From Pseudarthrobacter sp. NIBRBAC000502772 (GTDB taxonomy: Bacteria; Actinomycetota; Actinomycetes; Actinomycetales; Micrococcaceae), in assembly GCF_006517235.1 (NCBI RefSeq), contig NZ_CP041188.1:3348001-3412000 (forward strand): 64,000 nt of DNA, in the 5' to 3' direction. Positions 8,901 through 17,194 of the stretch are shown piece after piece. Made by a program: the position numbers and the translations under genes. Under the pieces are notes generated by a model. That model saw only the letters and a list, made by a program, of their open reading frames with translations, searched no databases and was not told where the DNA came from. Position 1 is the first letter of the stretch; each line of letters begins with the position of its first letter.

Positions 8901-8947
8901 ACGACGACGGCGACCCTCACCGAAAAGGCGAGGGTCGCCGTCGTCGT
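8901..8947 (+). terminator. Long perfect hairpin after aceE
   Basis: An 18-base perfect stem (8901-8918 with 8930-8947, ACGACGACGGCGACCCTC and its complement) closes on an 11-base loop. There is no T run after it, only CCCCCTG, so termination may rely on the stem alone or the hairpin may protect the 3' end. Confidence 0.7.
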
Positions 8948-9050
8948 CCCCCTGCCTTCCGGACAGGACGAAGCCTGTGACGCAGGTCCAATAGCGTTTG
9001 TAGCCTTTGCACAAATGGAGCTTGCCGGGCAGGCACCGTATGCTCGTAAG

Positions 9051-10295
9051 ATGCCAGAGCCAACCACCCCGCCCGTGAAGCGCAAGCCGTCCTCGCGCAG
9101 CATGACACCGGAGAAATCCGAAACCCTGAAAAAGCTCCGGGCAAGCGTGGGCCAGCTCTCCACCACCACCCTTCGCCAGCTGGAAAAGTCCTTGCCGTGG
9201 TATTCGCGCCTCAGCTCCGACGAGCGCTCGGCCCTGGGCATGGTGGCGCAAAACGGCATCGCAGCGTTTGTCACCTGGTATGAGCGGCCCAGCTCACCGT
9301 CGTGGATCCTCACCGACGTTTTTGGGACGGCCCCCACCGAGCTGACGCGCTCCATCAGCCTCCAGAAGGCGCTCCAGCTCATCCGCATAGTGGTGGAAGT
9401 GGTGGAAGACCAGGTGCCGGTCATCGCCCCGGAAGCTGACCAGCCCTCCCTCCGCGAGGCGGTGCTGCGGTACTCACGGGAAGTGGCCTTCGCGGCGGCA
9501 GACGTGTATGCGCGGGCGGCCGAGTCCCGCGGTTCCTGGGACACACGGCTGGAAGCGCTGATCGTGGACGCCATCCTCCGTGGCGAAAACACGGACGCGC
9601 TGCGGTCCCGGATCGCCGCGCTGGGTTGGAAGGCACAGGAGAGGTTCACTGTGATGGTGGGCAATTCGCCGTCTGAACCCAGTGCCAGCTACGTCAGCGA
9701 ACTGCGCCGCCTGGCAGGCCGCTACGCCGAGGATGCGTTGGTGGGCATCCAGGGCGACCGGCTGATCCTGATCCTTGGCGGCGTCCAGGACCGCGAGACC
9801 GCATACCTGAAACTCAGCGAAATGTTCGCCCCCGGCCCGGTGGTCTACGGTCCGGAAGCCGGCTCCCTGCTGGAGGCCAGCGGCTCGGCGCAGTCTGCCT
9901 TTGCCGGCCTGACCGCGGCAAGGGCGTGGCCCGCCGCTCCCCGGCCCGTGGCCGCCGATGACCTGTTGCCGGAACGCGTCATCTCCGGTGACGAAGCGGC
10001 GCGCCGCTCCCTGGTGAAAAACATCTACCGTCCGCTTGTCGCCGCTTCCAACGGGCTGGTGGAGACCTTGGGCACCTACCTGGAGTTGGGCCATTCCCTT
10101 GAGGCGACTGCCCGCGAATTGTTTGTCCACGCCAACACCGTCAGGTACCGGCTCAAGCGCGTCTGCGACGTCACGGGCTGGGATCCGCTGCTCCCCCGGG
10201 AGGCGTTTGTGCTGCAGGCGGCGTTGGTGGTCGGGCGGCTGTCGGCGCCGCCAAAAGCGCCGGCGGAGCGTCATCCGGCGCGGAATCAGCCGTGA
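9051..10295 (+). CDS. fasR: PucR/CdaR-type regulator, probable FasR of the fatty-acid synthase operon
   Basis: A 414-residue regulator with a C-terminal PucR-type helix-turn-helix at about residues 337-385 (GHSLEATARELFVHANTVRYRLKRV). The N-terminal half is the alpha-helical region seen in FasR-like proteins, and a GGDEF-like CdaR middle domain lies before the HTH. It sits immediately upstream of fabD-fabH-acpP-fabF, the same context as the Streptomyces fatty-acid regulator FasR, so it probably activates or tunes that operon. I choose ATG 9051, since TATGCT lies exactly six bases upstream and there is no ribosome site, which suggests a leaderless message; an in-frame ATG also exists at 9015. 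Confidence 0.85.
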   Translation: MPEPTTPPVKRKPSSRSMTPEKSETLKKLRASVGQLSTTTLRQLEKSLPWYSRLSSDERSALGMVAQNGIAAFVTWYERPSSPSWILTDVFGTAPTELTRSISLQKALQLIRIVVEVVEDQVPVIAPEADQPSLREAVLRYSREVAFAAADVYARAAESRGSWDTRLEALIVDAILRGENTDALRSRIAALGWKAQERFTVMVGNSPSEPSASYVSELRRLAGRYAEDALVGIQGDRLILILGGVQDRETAYLKLSEMFAPGPVVYGPEAGSLLEASGSAQSAFAGLTAARAWPAAPRPVAADDLLPERVISGDEAARRSLVKNIYRPLVAASNGLVETLGTYLELGHSLEATARELFVHANTVRYRLKRVCDVTGWDPLLPREAFVLQAALVVGRLSAPPKAPAERHPARNQP

Positions 10296-10299
10296 GTCG

Positions 10300-10317
10300 T
10301 TGTAGACTTCCTACAAT
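10300..10317. promoter_or_regulatory. Palindrome with embedded -10 upstream of fabD
   Basis: TTGTAG-ACTTC-CTACAA is a perfect 6-5-6 dyad starting five bases after the fasR stop, and a -10-like TACAAT (10312-10317) overlaps its right arm. It lies 67 bases before fabD. It is a good candidate operator for the FasR-like protein; the binding claim is inference. Confidence 0.5.
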
Positions 10318-10383
10318 CTGACCCCTTGAGCTTGGTGCAGTGAAACACCGCTGGATGACCCCATAATTTGGAAAGCTGGATAC

Positions 10384-11313
10384 GTGCTTGCAATAGTCTG
10401 CCCTGGACAGGGCTCACAGACCCCGGGTTTTCTGGCCCCTTGGCTGGAACTGCCTTCGGTAGCAGGCCATCTGGCCTCCCTCAGTGAGATCGCAGGCATC
10501 GACCTGACAGCCCACGGGACCACCTCTGACGAGGACACCATCAAGGACACCGCCGTTGCGCAGCCCCTGATTGTTGCCGCCGGGCTGGTGGCCGCAAAGT
10601 CGCTGTTCGACGTCGAACTCGGCACGCTTCCCGTGATCCTTGCCGGCCACTCCGTCGGTGAAATCACCGCCTCGGCCCTCGCCGGCGTGCTCACCGAGCA
10701 GGAAGCCATGACGTTCGTCCGTGAACGCGCCAACAGCATGGCCGCCGCCGCTGCCGTAACCCCGACCGGCATGAGTGCCGTGGTGGGCGGGGACCCCGCA
10801 GAGGTCCTGTCCGCCATCGAGGCTACCGGCGCGACACCGGCCAATGTCAACGGCGCGGGCCAGACGGTGGCAGCCGGAACCTTCGAGCAGCTCAAGGCCC
10901 TGGCGGACAACCCGCCGGCGAAGGCGCGGGTCATCCCGCTGAAAGTGGCCGGGGCGTTCCACACCTCGCACATGTCCCCCGCCGTGAGCGCCCTCGAGTC
11001 GCTCAAGCCGGGCCTCAAGCCGCAGAACCCGCAGGTGCCCCTGCTGTCCAACTTTGACGGCCGGGAAGTGACCGACGGCGGCGCCGCCGTCGAGAGCCTC
11101 ATCGCGCAGGTCTCCCGGCCGGTCCGCTGGGACCTCTGCATGGAAACCCTTGTGCAGCGCGGCGTCACCGGTGTCATTGAGCTGGCCCCGGCCGGCACCC
11201 TGGCCGGGCTCGCCAAGCGCGGCATGCCCGGCGTCAAGACCGTTGCAGTCAAAACCCCGGACGACCTCACGGCCGCACTGGCACTCTTCGCAGAACTGGA
11301 GGGAAACGCATGA
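10384..11313 (+). CDS. fabD: Malonyl-CoA:ACP transacylase
   Basis: A 309-residue enzyme that loads malonate onto acyl carrier protein for type II fatty-acid synthesis. PGQGSQTPGF at the N terminus forms the oxyanion site, GHSVGE carries the nucleophilic Ser90, and AGAFHTSHM holds the catalytic His. The start is GTG 10384 (VLAIVCPGQGSQ). It is the first gene of the fab operon, and its stop overlaps the fabH start by four bases (ATGA), which implies coupled translation. Confidence 0.97.
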   Translation: MLAIVCPGQGSQTPGFLAPWLELPSVAGHLASLSEIAGIDLTAHGTTSDEDTIKDTAVAQPLIVAAGLVAAKSLFDVELGTLPVILAGHSVGEITASALAGVLTEQEAMTFVRERANSMAAAAAVTPTGMSAVVGGDPAEVLSAIEATGATPANVNGAGQTVAAGTFEQLKALADNPPAKARVIPLKVAGAFHTSHMSPAVSALESLKPGLKPQNPQVPLLSNFDGREVTDGGAAVESLIAQVSRPVRWDLCMETLVQRGVTGVIELAPAGTLAGLAKRGMPGVKTVAVKTPDDLTAALALFAELEGNA

Positions 11314-12371
11314 GCGTTCCCACGCTGAAACAGGTTCCCGTAAACGAATACAGCCGCATCATGGGCCTCGGCGCATTCCGGCCTGACGTCATCGTCACCA
11401 ACGACGACGTCTGCCAGTGGATTGATTCCTCGGACGAATGGATCCGCCAGCGGACCGGCATCGTGACCCGGCACCGCGCCCCTGCCGACGTCAGCGTCAT
11501 CGATATGGCCGAGGGCGCTGCCCGGGAGGCCCTGCAGCAGGCAGGCATCGAAGCCTCCCAGCTTGGTGCCGTCATCGTTTCCACCGTCACCCACCCGTAC
11601 GCCACGCCGTCGGCTGCCGCCGCCCTGGCTGACCGCATCGGTGCGACGCCGGCTCCGGCCTTCGATATCTCGGCCGCCTGTGCCGGGTACTGCTACGGCA
11701 TCGCCCAGGGCGATGCCTTGGTCCGCTCCGGCACGGCCACCTACGTTCTGGTGGTCGGTGCGGAGAAGCTCTCCGACGTCATCGACAACCGGGAACGCAC
11801 CATTTCCTTCCTGCTGGGCGACGGAGCGGGCGCTGTTGTCATCGGCCCCTCGGACACCCCCGGCATCGGACCCTCGGTGTGGGGTTCGGACGGCAGTAAG
11901 TGGGACGCCATCGGCATGACGCGTTCCATCCTGGATGTCCGCGACCTCAGCATGGCCGCCCGCCAGTCCGACGAGCCCGGCGACTTTGCCCTGCTCGAAG
12001 AAGCGCAGGAGCTCTACCCCACACTCCGCCAGGACGGGCAGACCGTCTTCCGCTGGGCGGTCTGGGAAATGGCCAAAATGGCACAGCAGGCTTTGGATGC
12101 CGCGGGCGTCAAGGCTGAAGACCTCGTTGCGTTCATCCCGCACCAGGCCAACATGCGGATCATCGACGAGATGGTCAAGAAACTGAATCTTCCTGAATCC
12201 GTCACCGTGGCCCGGGACATCGCTGATGCCGGAAACACCTCGGCGGCCTCCATCCCACTTGCTACCCACCGCCTGCTCAAGGAAAACCCTGCGCTCAGCG
12301 GCGGCCTCGCACTCCAGATCGGCTTCGGCGCCGGGCTGGTCTTCGGTGCCCAGGTAATCGTCCTTCCTTAG
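11310..12371 (+). CDS. fabH: 3-oxoacyl-ACP synthase III
   Basis: A 353-residue condensing enzyme that starts fatty-acid synthesis by joining an acyl-CoA primer to malonyl-ACP. The Cys-His-Asn triad is visible: SAACAGYCYG (Cys124), HQANMRI and AGNTSAAS. In Gram-positive actinobacteria FabH usually prefers branched primers, consistent with the anteiso-rich lipids of this group, but this is inferred. The N-terminal extension MSVPTLKQVPVNEYSRI is longer than in E. coli FabH. The ATG overlaps the fabD stop. Confidence 0.96.
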   Translation: MSVPTLKQVPVNEYSRIMGLGAFRPDVIVTNDDVCQWIDSSDEWIRQRTGIVTRHRAPADVSVIDMAEGAAREALQQAGIEASQLGAVIVSTVTHPYATPSAAAALADRIGATPAPAFDISAACAGYCYGIAQGDALVRSGTATYVLVVGAEKLSDVIDNRERTISFLLGDGAGAVVIGPSDTPGIGPSVWGSDGSKWDAIGMTRSILDVRDLSMAARQSDEPGDFALLEEAQELYPTLRQDGQTVFRWAVWEMAKMAQQALDAAGVKAEDLVAFIPHQANMRIIDEMVKKLNLPESVTVARDIADAGNTSAASIPLATHRLLKENPALSGGLALQIGFGAGLVFGAQVIVLP

Positions 12372-12452
12372 GAACGCCCCATACAGGCCGCATCCGCGGA
12401 CTGCACCGTTTCCGGCACCCCCTGCCGGCAATAACAAGAAAAGGAGCCATCA

Positions 12453-12698
12453 ATGGCTAGCAACGAAGAGATCCTGGCCGGCTTGGCTGAAATCGTCAAC
12501 GAAGAAACCGGCCTTGCCCCTGAGGCTGTGGAACTGGACAAGTCCTTCACCGAGGACCTGGACATCGACTCCATCTCCATGATGACCATCGTGGTAAACG
12601 CCGAAGAGAAGTTCGGCGTGCGTATCCCGGACGAAGAGGTCAAGAACCTCAAGACTGTGGGCGACGCCGTCAGCTTCATCGCAGGCGCACAGGCCTAG
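12453..12698 (+). CDS. acpP: Acyl carrier protein
   Basis: An 81-residue acidic four-helix carrier. The phosphopantetheine attachment Ser40 lies in DLDIDSISMMTIV (DSI in place of the usual DSL). It shuttles acyl chains among the Fab enzymes. AAAAGGAG lies five to eight bases before the ATG. It is third in the fab operon; a terminator-like hairpin follows it, so acpP may be transcribed more than the fabF gene downstream. Confidence 0.97.
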   Translation: MASNEEILAGLAEIVNEETGLAPEAVELDKSFTEDLDIDSISMMTIVVNAEEKFGVRIPDEEVKNLKTVGDAVSFIAGAQA

Positions 12699-12725
12699 CC
12701 AAGGCTTCAGCCCCTTAAGGCTGAC

Positions 12726-12774
12726 TGGACTGCCGGTCCGTGCTCAGGCCGGACCGGCAGTCCACCACATTTTT
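12726..12774 (+). terminator. Attenuator-like hairpin between acpP and fabF
   Basis: A perfect 15-base stem (12726-12740 with 12750-12764, TGGACTGCCGGTCCG and complement) with a 9-base loop. It is followed by CCACA and then TTTTT (12770-12774). It sits inside the operon, 28 bases past the acpP stop. Confidence 0.65.
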
Positions 12775-12850
12775 CGGCAGCCAGCTGCCCCACACGCGGG
12801 ACCCCGCCGGACAACCGGATACGGCCTGCCCACCGACAGAGAGTGATCCA

Positions 12851-14086
12851 ATGACACGCAAAGTAGTCATTACCGGTCTGGGTGCCACCACGCCCATCGG
12901 CGGCGACGTACCCACCATGTGGAACAACGCGCTGAAGGGGGTCTCCGGTGCCCGCACGCTTGAAGATGAATGGGTCGCCAAGTACGAACTGCCTGTCCAC
13001 TTTGCTGCCCGTTGCTCCACTCCGGCCCTGGAGGTCCTGAGCCGCGTTGAGGCCAAGCGGATGGACCCGTCCACCCAGTTCGGCGTCATCGCTTCGCGTG
13101 AAGCCTGGGCCGATTCCGGCATCACCGAGATTGACCCCGACCGCCTTGCGGTCGCCTTCGCCACCGGCATCGGCGGCGTCTGGACGCTGCTGGACGCGTG
13201 GGACACGCTGAAGGAAAAGGGCCCGCGCCGCGTCCTGCCCATGACGGTGCCCATGCTGATGCCCAACGGCGTCGCAGCGGCCGTCAGCCTTGACCTTGGC
13301 GCCCGTGCCGGCGCCCACACCCCTGTTTCGGCCTGCGCGTCGGGCACCGAGGCCCTTCACCTGGGGCTGGAGCTGATCCGCTCCGGCAAGGCCGACGTAG
13401 TGATGTGCGGCGGCGCCGAGGCAGCCATCCACCCCATGCCCCTGGCCGCGTTCTCGTCCATGCAGGCCCTCTCGCGCCGCAACGACGACCCCCAGGGCGC
13501 CTCACGCCCCTATGATCTGGGCCGCGACGGCTTTGTGATGGGCGAAGGCGCCGGCGCGCTGGTGCTCGAAGCCGAGGAACACGCCATTGCCCGCGGCGCC
13601 CGCATCTACGGCGAACTGGCCGGCACCTCCGTGACGGCTGATGCCTACCACATCACCGCCCCGGACCCCCAGGGCCTGGGCGCCACGCGCGCGCTGAAGG
13701 CAGCCATGTTCGACGGCCGGATCCAGGCCGAGGACGTTGTCCACGTCAACGCGCACGCCACCTCCACTCCCGTCGGTGACAAGCCCGAGTACACGGCCCT
13801 CCGCGCATCGCTGGGGAACCACCTCGACAACGTCGCAGTGTCCGCCACTAAGTCACAGATGGGCCACCTGCTGGGCGCGTCCGGTGCCGTGGAGGCAGTG
13901 CTCACAGTGCTTGCCGTGTACCACCGCAAGGCCCCGGTCACCATCAACCTTGAGAACCAGGACCCGGAGATCCCGCTCGACGTCGTCACGTCGGCGAGGG
14001 ATCTGCCGGCGGGCGACATCGTGGCGCTGAGCAACTCGTTCGGCTTCGGCGGCCACAACGCCGTGATCGCTGTCCGCAGCATCTAG
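12851..14086 (+). CDS. fabF: 3-oxoacyl-ACP synthase II
   Basis: A 411-residue elongating condensing enzyme. The catalytic Cys162 is in VSACASGTEAL, and the two His residues are in VNAHATSTPVGD and SQMGHLLGASGAVEA; the GFGGHN glycine loop is near the C terminus. It extends acyl-ACP by two carbons per cycle with malonyl-ACP. ATG 12851 is chosen, preceded by GAGAG; the open frame upstream crosses the hairpin and carries no conserved residues. It is the last gene of the fab operon and is followed by a strong terminator. Confidence 0.97.
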   Translation: MTRKVVITGLGATTPIGGDVPTMWNNALKGVSGARTLEDEWVAKYELPVHFAARCSTPALEVLSRVEAKRMDPSTQFGVIASREAWADSGITEIDPDRLAVAFATGIGGVWTLLDAWDTLKEKGPRRVLPMTVPMLMPNGVAAAVSLDLGARAGAHTPVSACASGTEALHLGLELIRSGKADVVMCGGAEAAIHPMPLAAFSSMQALSRRNDDPQGASRPYDLGRDGFVMGEGAGALVLEAEEHAIARGARIYGELAGTSVTADAYHITAPDPQGLGATRALKAAMFDGRIQAEDVVHVNAHATSTPVGDKPEYTALRASLGNHLDNVAVSATKSQMGHLLGASGAVEAVLTVLAVYHRKAPVTINLENQDPEIPLDVVTSARDLPAGDIVALSNSFGFGGHNAVIAVRSI

Positions 14087-14118
14087 CAGCAGCGCGGGAA
14101 CAGCAAGTACCGCAGACG

Positions 14119-14156
14119 AAGCAGAGGCCCCGCCATGTGGCGGGGCCTCTGCTTTT
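14119..14156 (+). terminator. Bidirectional terminator between fabF and DUF3145
   Basis: AAGCAGAGGCCCCGCC (14119-14134) pairs with GGCGGGGCCTCTGCTT, followed by TTTT. The A/T-rich ends of both arms fit termination of both convergent genes. Confidence 0.88.
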
Positions 14157-14240
14157 GCTATGGAGCGCCGCCTTCCCATCCGGCACGGCTTCTGCCGGGA
14201 CAGCGGACAGGAAGTACGACGTCGTGATGTCCGACGGCGG

Positions 14241-14744
14241 TCAGCCCACCTGGTGCAGCCAGCGGACCGGTGCGCCCTCGGCTGCGTGGCGGAACGGCTC
14301 TAGTTCCTCGTCCCACGCCTCACCCAAGGCCAGGGAAAGCTCGTGGTACACGGCGGAGGGATCGCCGGCACCCGATTCGTAGGCGTAACGGATGCGGTCC
14401 TCTGAGACCATGATGTTGCCGTGGACGTCCGTTGTGGCGTGGAAGATTCCCAGTTCGGGGGTATGCGACCAGCGGCCGCCGTCAACTCCCTGGCTCGGCT
14501 CTTCAGTGACCTCGTAGCGAAGATGGGCCCAGCCGCGAAGGGAGGATGCCAGCAGCGATCCGGTGCCCGGGGCCCCTGTCCAGGAGAGTTCGGCGCGGAA
14601 CATTCCGGGCGCGGCAGGCTGAGGGGTCCACTCTAGATCCGTCCGCTTGTCCACGACGGATCCAATGGCCCACTCAACGTGCGGGCACAGTGCTGTAGGG
14701 GCTGAGTGAACAAACAGCACACCGCGGGTCATTGCAACAGACAT
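14241..14744 (-). CDS. DUF3145 family protein
   Basis: A 167-residue soluble protein of the actinobacterial DUF3145 family, function unknown. Typical blocks are TRGVLFVHSAPTALCPHVEWAIG, WAHLRYEVTEEPS, DRIRYAYE and a C-terminal APVRWLHQVG. It lies convergent to the fab operon, a position I recall as common in this group. The start at 14744 has GGAGGA four bases upstream; the in-frame ATG four codons earlier overlaps that site. Confidence 0.88.
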   Translation of the reverse strand: MSVAMTRGVLFVHSAPTALCPHVEWAIGSVVDKRTDLEWTPQPAAPGMFRAELSWTGAPGTGSLLASSLRGWAHLRYEVTEEPSQGVDGGRWSHTPELGIFHATTDVHGNIMVSEDRIRYAYESGAGDPSAVYHELSLALGEAWDEELEPFRHAAEGAPVRWLHQVG

Positions 14745-15019
14745 TCCATCCTCCATAGCTGTAGGTACGTCTTCCCCAACGACCTCTGCCTGGATGAAAC
14801 TGCCCGGTGCTGTATGTTCCAGCGGCGGTGTTCCCTGCCTGATTATTAAGCTGTGTCCGGACTTGCGGGTGACGCGCGAAGCGAAGTAGCTTCAAGCGAA
14901 ACTTGAAAGTTGCCGGACGTGACTCTTATTGTGCCGTACGCCGCGTAATTACGCCAGTGCGATTCGCCATAGGTGACACGGTCCTGGAATTACCCCGCGT
15001 TGGCGGTAATCCCTGGCGC

Positions 15020-15946
15020 TCAGGCCCGGGGATGGGCCTGCTGGTAGCTGCTCCGGAGCCGTTCAACGGACACATGGGTGTAGATCTGCGTGGTGGCGAG
15101 ACTGCTGTGGCCCAGTATTTCCTGGACCGCACGAAGATCCGCCCCGCCATCGAGCAGGTGCGTTGCCGCAGTATGCCTCAGCGCGTGCGGGCCGGTCGCC
15201 GAGGTGTCGCCCAAAGCTTCGAAGAGTGCATTCACCACGGTCCTGACCTGGCGCTGGTCAACACGGTTTCCTCTCGTGCCCAGGAAAAGCGCCGGTCCGC
15301 TGTGGCCGGTCGCCAGGAGCGGCCTGGCCCTGCGGAGCCAGTCGTCCACGGCCACAGCGGCCGGGACGCCATAGGGAACCGTCCGTTCCTTGTTGCCCTT
15401 GCCGACCACCCGCAGGGTCCGGCGGTCCGGGTTGAGATCGTCCACATCCAAGGCGGCCAGCTCCCCCACCCGCAGCCCCGTGGCGTATAGGAGCTCCACC
15501 ATGGCCCGGTTGCGCACCGGCACCGGCGACCCTTCAGCCGCGGCTTCTTCCAGACTGTCCAGCAGCCTGAGGAGTTGGTGGGACTGCAGCACCCCGGGCA
15601 GTGACTTTTCCGCCTTGGGAGCCCTGAGACGGAGGGCAGGGTCGGTCTCGATGAGTTCTTCCCGCATGGCCCATGTGGTGAAGGATCGCGCGGTGGCCGA
15701 TCTCCGCGCAAGGGTGGCCCGGGATATCCCGGCCTGGCTCTGCGCCCCGAGCCAGCGTCGGAGAGTGCCCAGCTCCAGTTCCGGCAGATCCGTGACGCCC
15801 TCGGAGGTGGCGTATTCCAGGAGGCCTCGAAGATCGGACAGGTATGCCCGAAGCGTATGCCCGGACCGGGCCCGCTCGGCGGTCAGGTATCTGGCGAAGT
15901 CGGCAAGTGCCTGCTCAAATGCCCGGGACAGTTCCTGATTCTGCAC
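15020..15946 (-). CDS. xerC: Tyrosine recombinase XerC
   Basis: A 308-residue site-specific recombinase. The N-terminal SAM-like core-binding domain covers residues 1-95 and the catalytic domain about 110-300. Catalytic residues are visible: Arg in ATGLRVGELAALD, Lys in VGKGNKE, His and Arg in HALRHTAATHLL, His in LGHSSLATTQ, and the nucleophile Tyr in IYTHVSVERL. With XerD it resolves chromosome dimers at dif. The length and its place next to dprA fit XerC rather than a phage integrase. The start is GTG 15946. There is no integrated element nearby. Confidence 0.93.
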   Translation of the reverse strand: MQNQELSRAFEQALADFARYLTAERARSGHTLRAYLSDLRGLLEYATSEGVTDLPELELGTLRRWLGAQSQAGISRATLARRSATARSFTTWAMREELIETDPALRLRAPKAEKSLPGVLQSHQLLRLLDSLEEAAAEGSPVPVRNRAMVELLYATGLRVGELAALDVDDLNPDRRTLRVVGKGNKERTVPYGVPAAVAVDDWLRRARPLLATGHSGPALFLGTRGNRVDQRQVRTVVNALFEALGDTSATGPHALRHTAATHLLDGGADLRAVQEILGHSSLATTQIYTHVSVERLRSSYQQAHPRA

Positions 15947-15996
15947 TGTTCCACTGTCCCAGAACTCCGCGGGAATCCCGTGCCGGACACAGGCAA

Positions 15997-17181
15997 CTAC
16001 GCTAATTCCTTGGCCCGCTTCCAGCCGCCCCTTTCTGAAGCTGCGAGCCCCAGCAGGCCTAGCCTGCCCAGCCCGGCCCGCACGGAGTCCGCACTGAGGC
16101 CGGCCACTGCGCAGAGCTTGTCCACGGACGTGGTGGACCGCAGCGGCAGGGCGTCCAGAAGGATCAGATCCTCCAAGGTCAGTCCGTCATGGTCGGCTGC
16201 ATGCGCTGTCCCGGGCGCCGCAAGACCCACGCCGCTGGGGGATGCCAGTTCGGCGATCTCCGCGGCGTCAGTCACGCAGACAGCCCCGCCATCCCGGAGC
16301 AGCCGGTGGCAGCCGGCGGAGTTGGCGCTGTGCACGGACCCCGGCACAGCTCCCACCGCGCGGCCAAGCGTCTCCGCGTGGTGGGCCGTGTTCAGCGCAC
16401 CGGACCGCCAGCGCGCTTCGACCACCACCGTCACCGCGGCCAAGGCCGCGATCAGCCTGTTCCGCTGGAGAAAGCGGTAGCGGGTGGGCGCCGACCCTGG
16501 CGGCACCTCTGCGAGCACCGCTCCCTGGTTGCAGACCGCCCTCAGGAGATCCTCGTTGCCGGACGGGTAAAACCGGTCCACACCACCAGCCATCACCGCG
16601 ATGGTAGGCACCGCCGCTGATCCCCCGGCCAGTGCTGCCCGGTGCGCGTGGGCGTCGATGCCGTATGCGCCCCCGGAAACCACGGTGAAGCCCCGCTGAG
16701 CCAGGGAGTAGGCGAGGTCCCCGGTCACCGAGGCGCCGTAGCTGGTGCTGTCGCGGGACCCCACCAGCGCCACGCTCCGGGCCGGATCGGGAAGCTCCTG
16801 TTCCAGGCCCCGCCACCAAAGACAGATGGGCTCCTGCATCCCAAGGTCCCCGAGCTGGGCAGGCCAGAGATCATCCGACGGGATAATCAGCCGGCCGCCA
16901 AGGCGTGCCATGGTGGCAAGGTCACGCTCGGGCGCCAGATCCGGAATGCGGGGAGCCCAGCGTTTGAGGGAGGCAGCCATGCCCGCCCAGCTGGTTCCGG
17001 CGCCGTTGTCCGCCAGCAGTCCGGTGATCTCCCGCTCCAGTGCCGGGCCGGCGGCCGCCTGACCCGTGGCGATTTTCAAGGCGTCGGGTGCGCCGGTCGC
17101 CTGTACCAGGGCCAGTCCGGCCGCGTCCTGCGGTTCCATGAGCCGCGACAGGGCGGCCCGGGCGATCCGTTCGTTGTCCAT
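15997..17181 (-). CDS. dprA: DNA-processing protein DprA
   Basis: A 394-residue Rossmann-like DNA-binding protein that loads RecA on incoming single strands during transformation or other uptake. The core shows VALVGSRDSTSYG, YSLAQRGFTVVSGGAYGIDAHAHRAAL and GGVDRFYPSGNEDL. A C-terminal winged-helix (DLILLDALPLRSTTSVDKLCAVAGL) follows. ATG 17181 is chosen because GAAGGAAG lies upstream; the frame remains open further back only as a shadow of the comM-like gene. It follows that gene at a 13-base gap, in the usual comM-dprA-xerC order. Confidence 0.93.
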   Translation of the reverse strand: MDNERIARAALSRLMEPQDAAGLALVQATGAPDALKIATGQAAAGPALEREITGLLADNGAGTSWAGMAASLKRWAPRIPDLAPERDLATMARLGGRLIIPSDDLWPAQLGDLGMQEPICLWWRGLEQELPDPARSVALVGSRDSTSYGASVTGDLAYSLAQRGFTVVSGGAYGIDAHAHRAALAGGSAAVPTIAVMAGGVDRFYPSGNEDLLRAVCNQGAVLAEVPPGSAPTRYRFLQRNRLIAALAAVTVVVEARWRSGALNTAHHAETLGRAVGAVPGSVHSANSAGCHRLLRDGGAVCVTDAAEIAELASPSGVGLAAPGTAHAADHDGLTLEDLILLDALPLRSTTSVDKLCAVAGLSADSVRAGLGRLGLLGLAASERGGWKRAKELA

Positions 17182-17194
17182 GTGGTTTCTTCCT

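Noticed and set aside
10311..12437. 708-codon minus-strand frame across fabD-fabH
   Set aside because: It is a shadow of two well-defined genes; composition is Gly/Arg/Asp-rich and there is no start signal or motif.
15020..15946. Possible phage integrase and integrated element
   Set aside because: The gene has XerC length and chromosomal neighbours (dprA, comM-like); no phage genes, attachment repeats or tRNA target are nearby.
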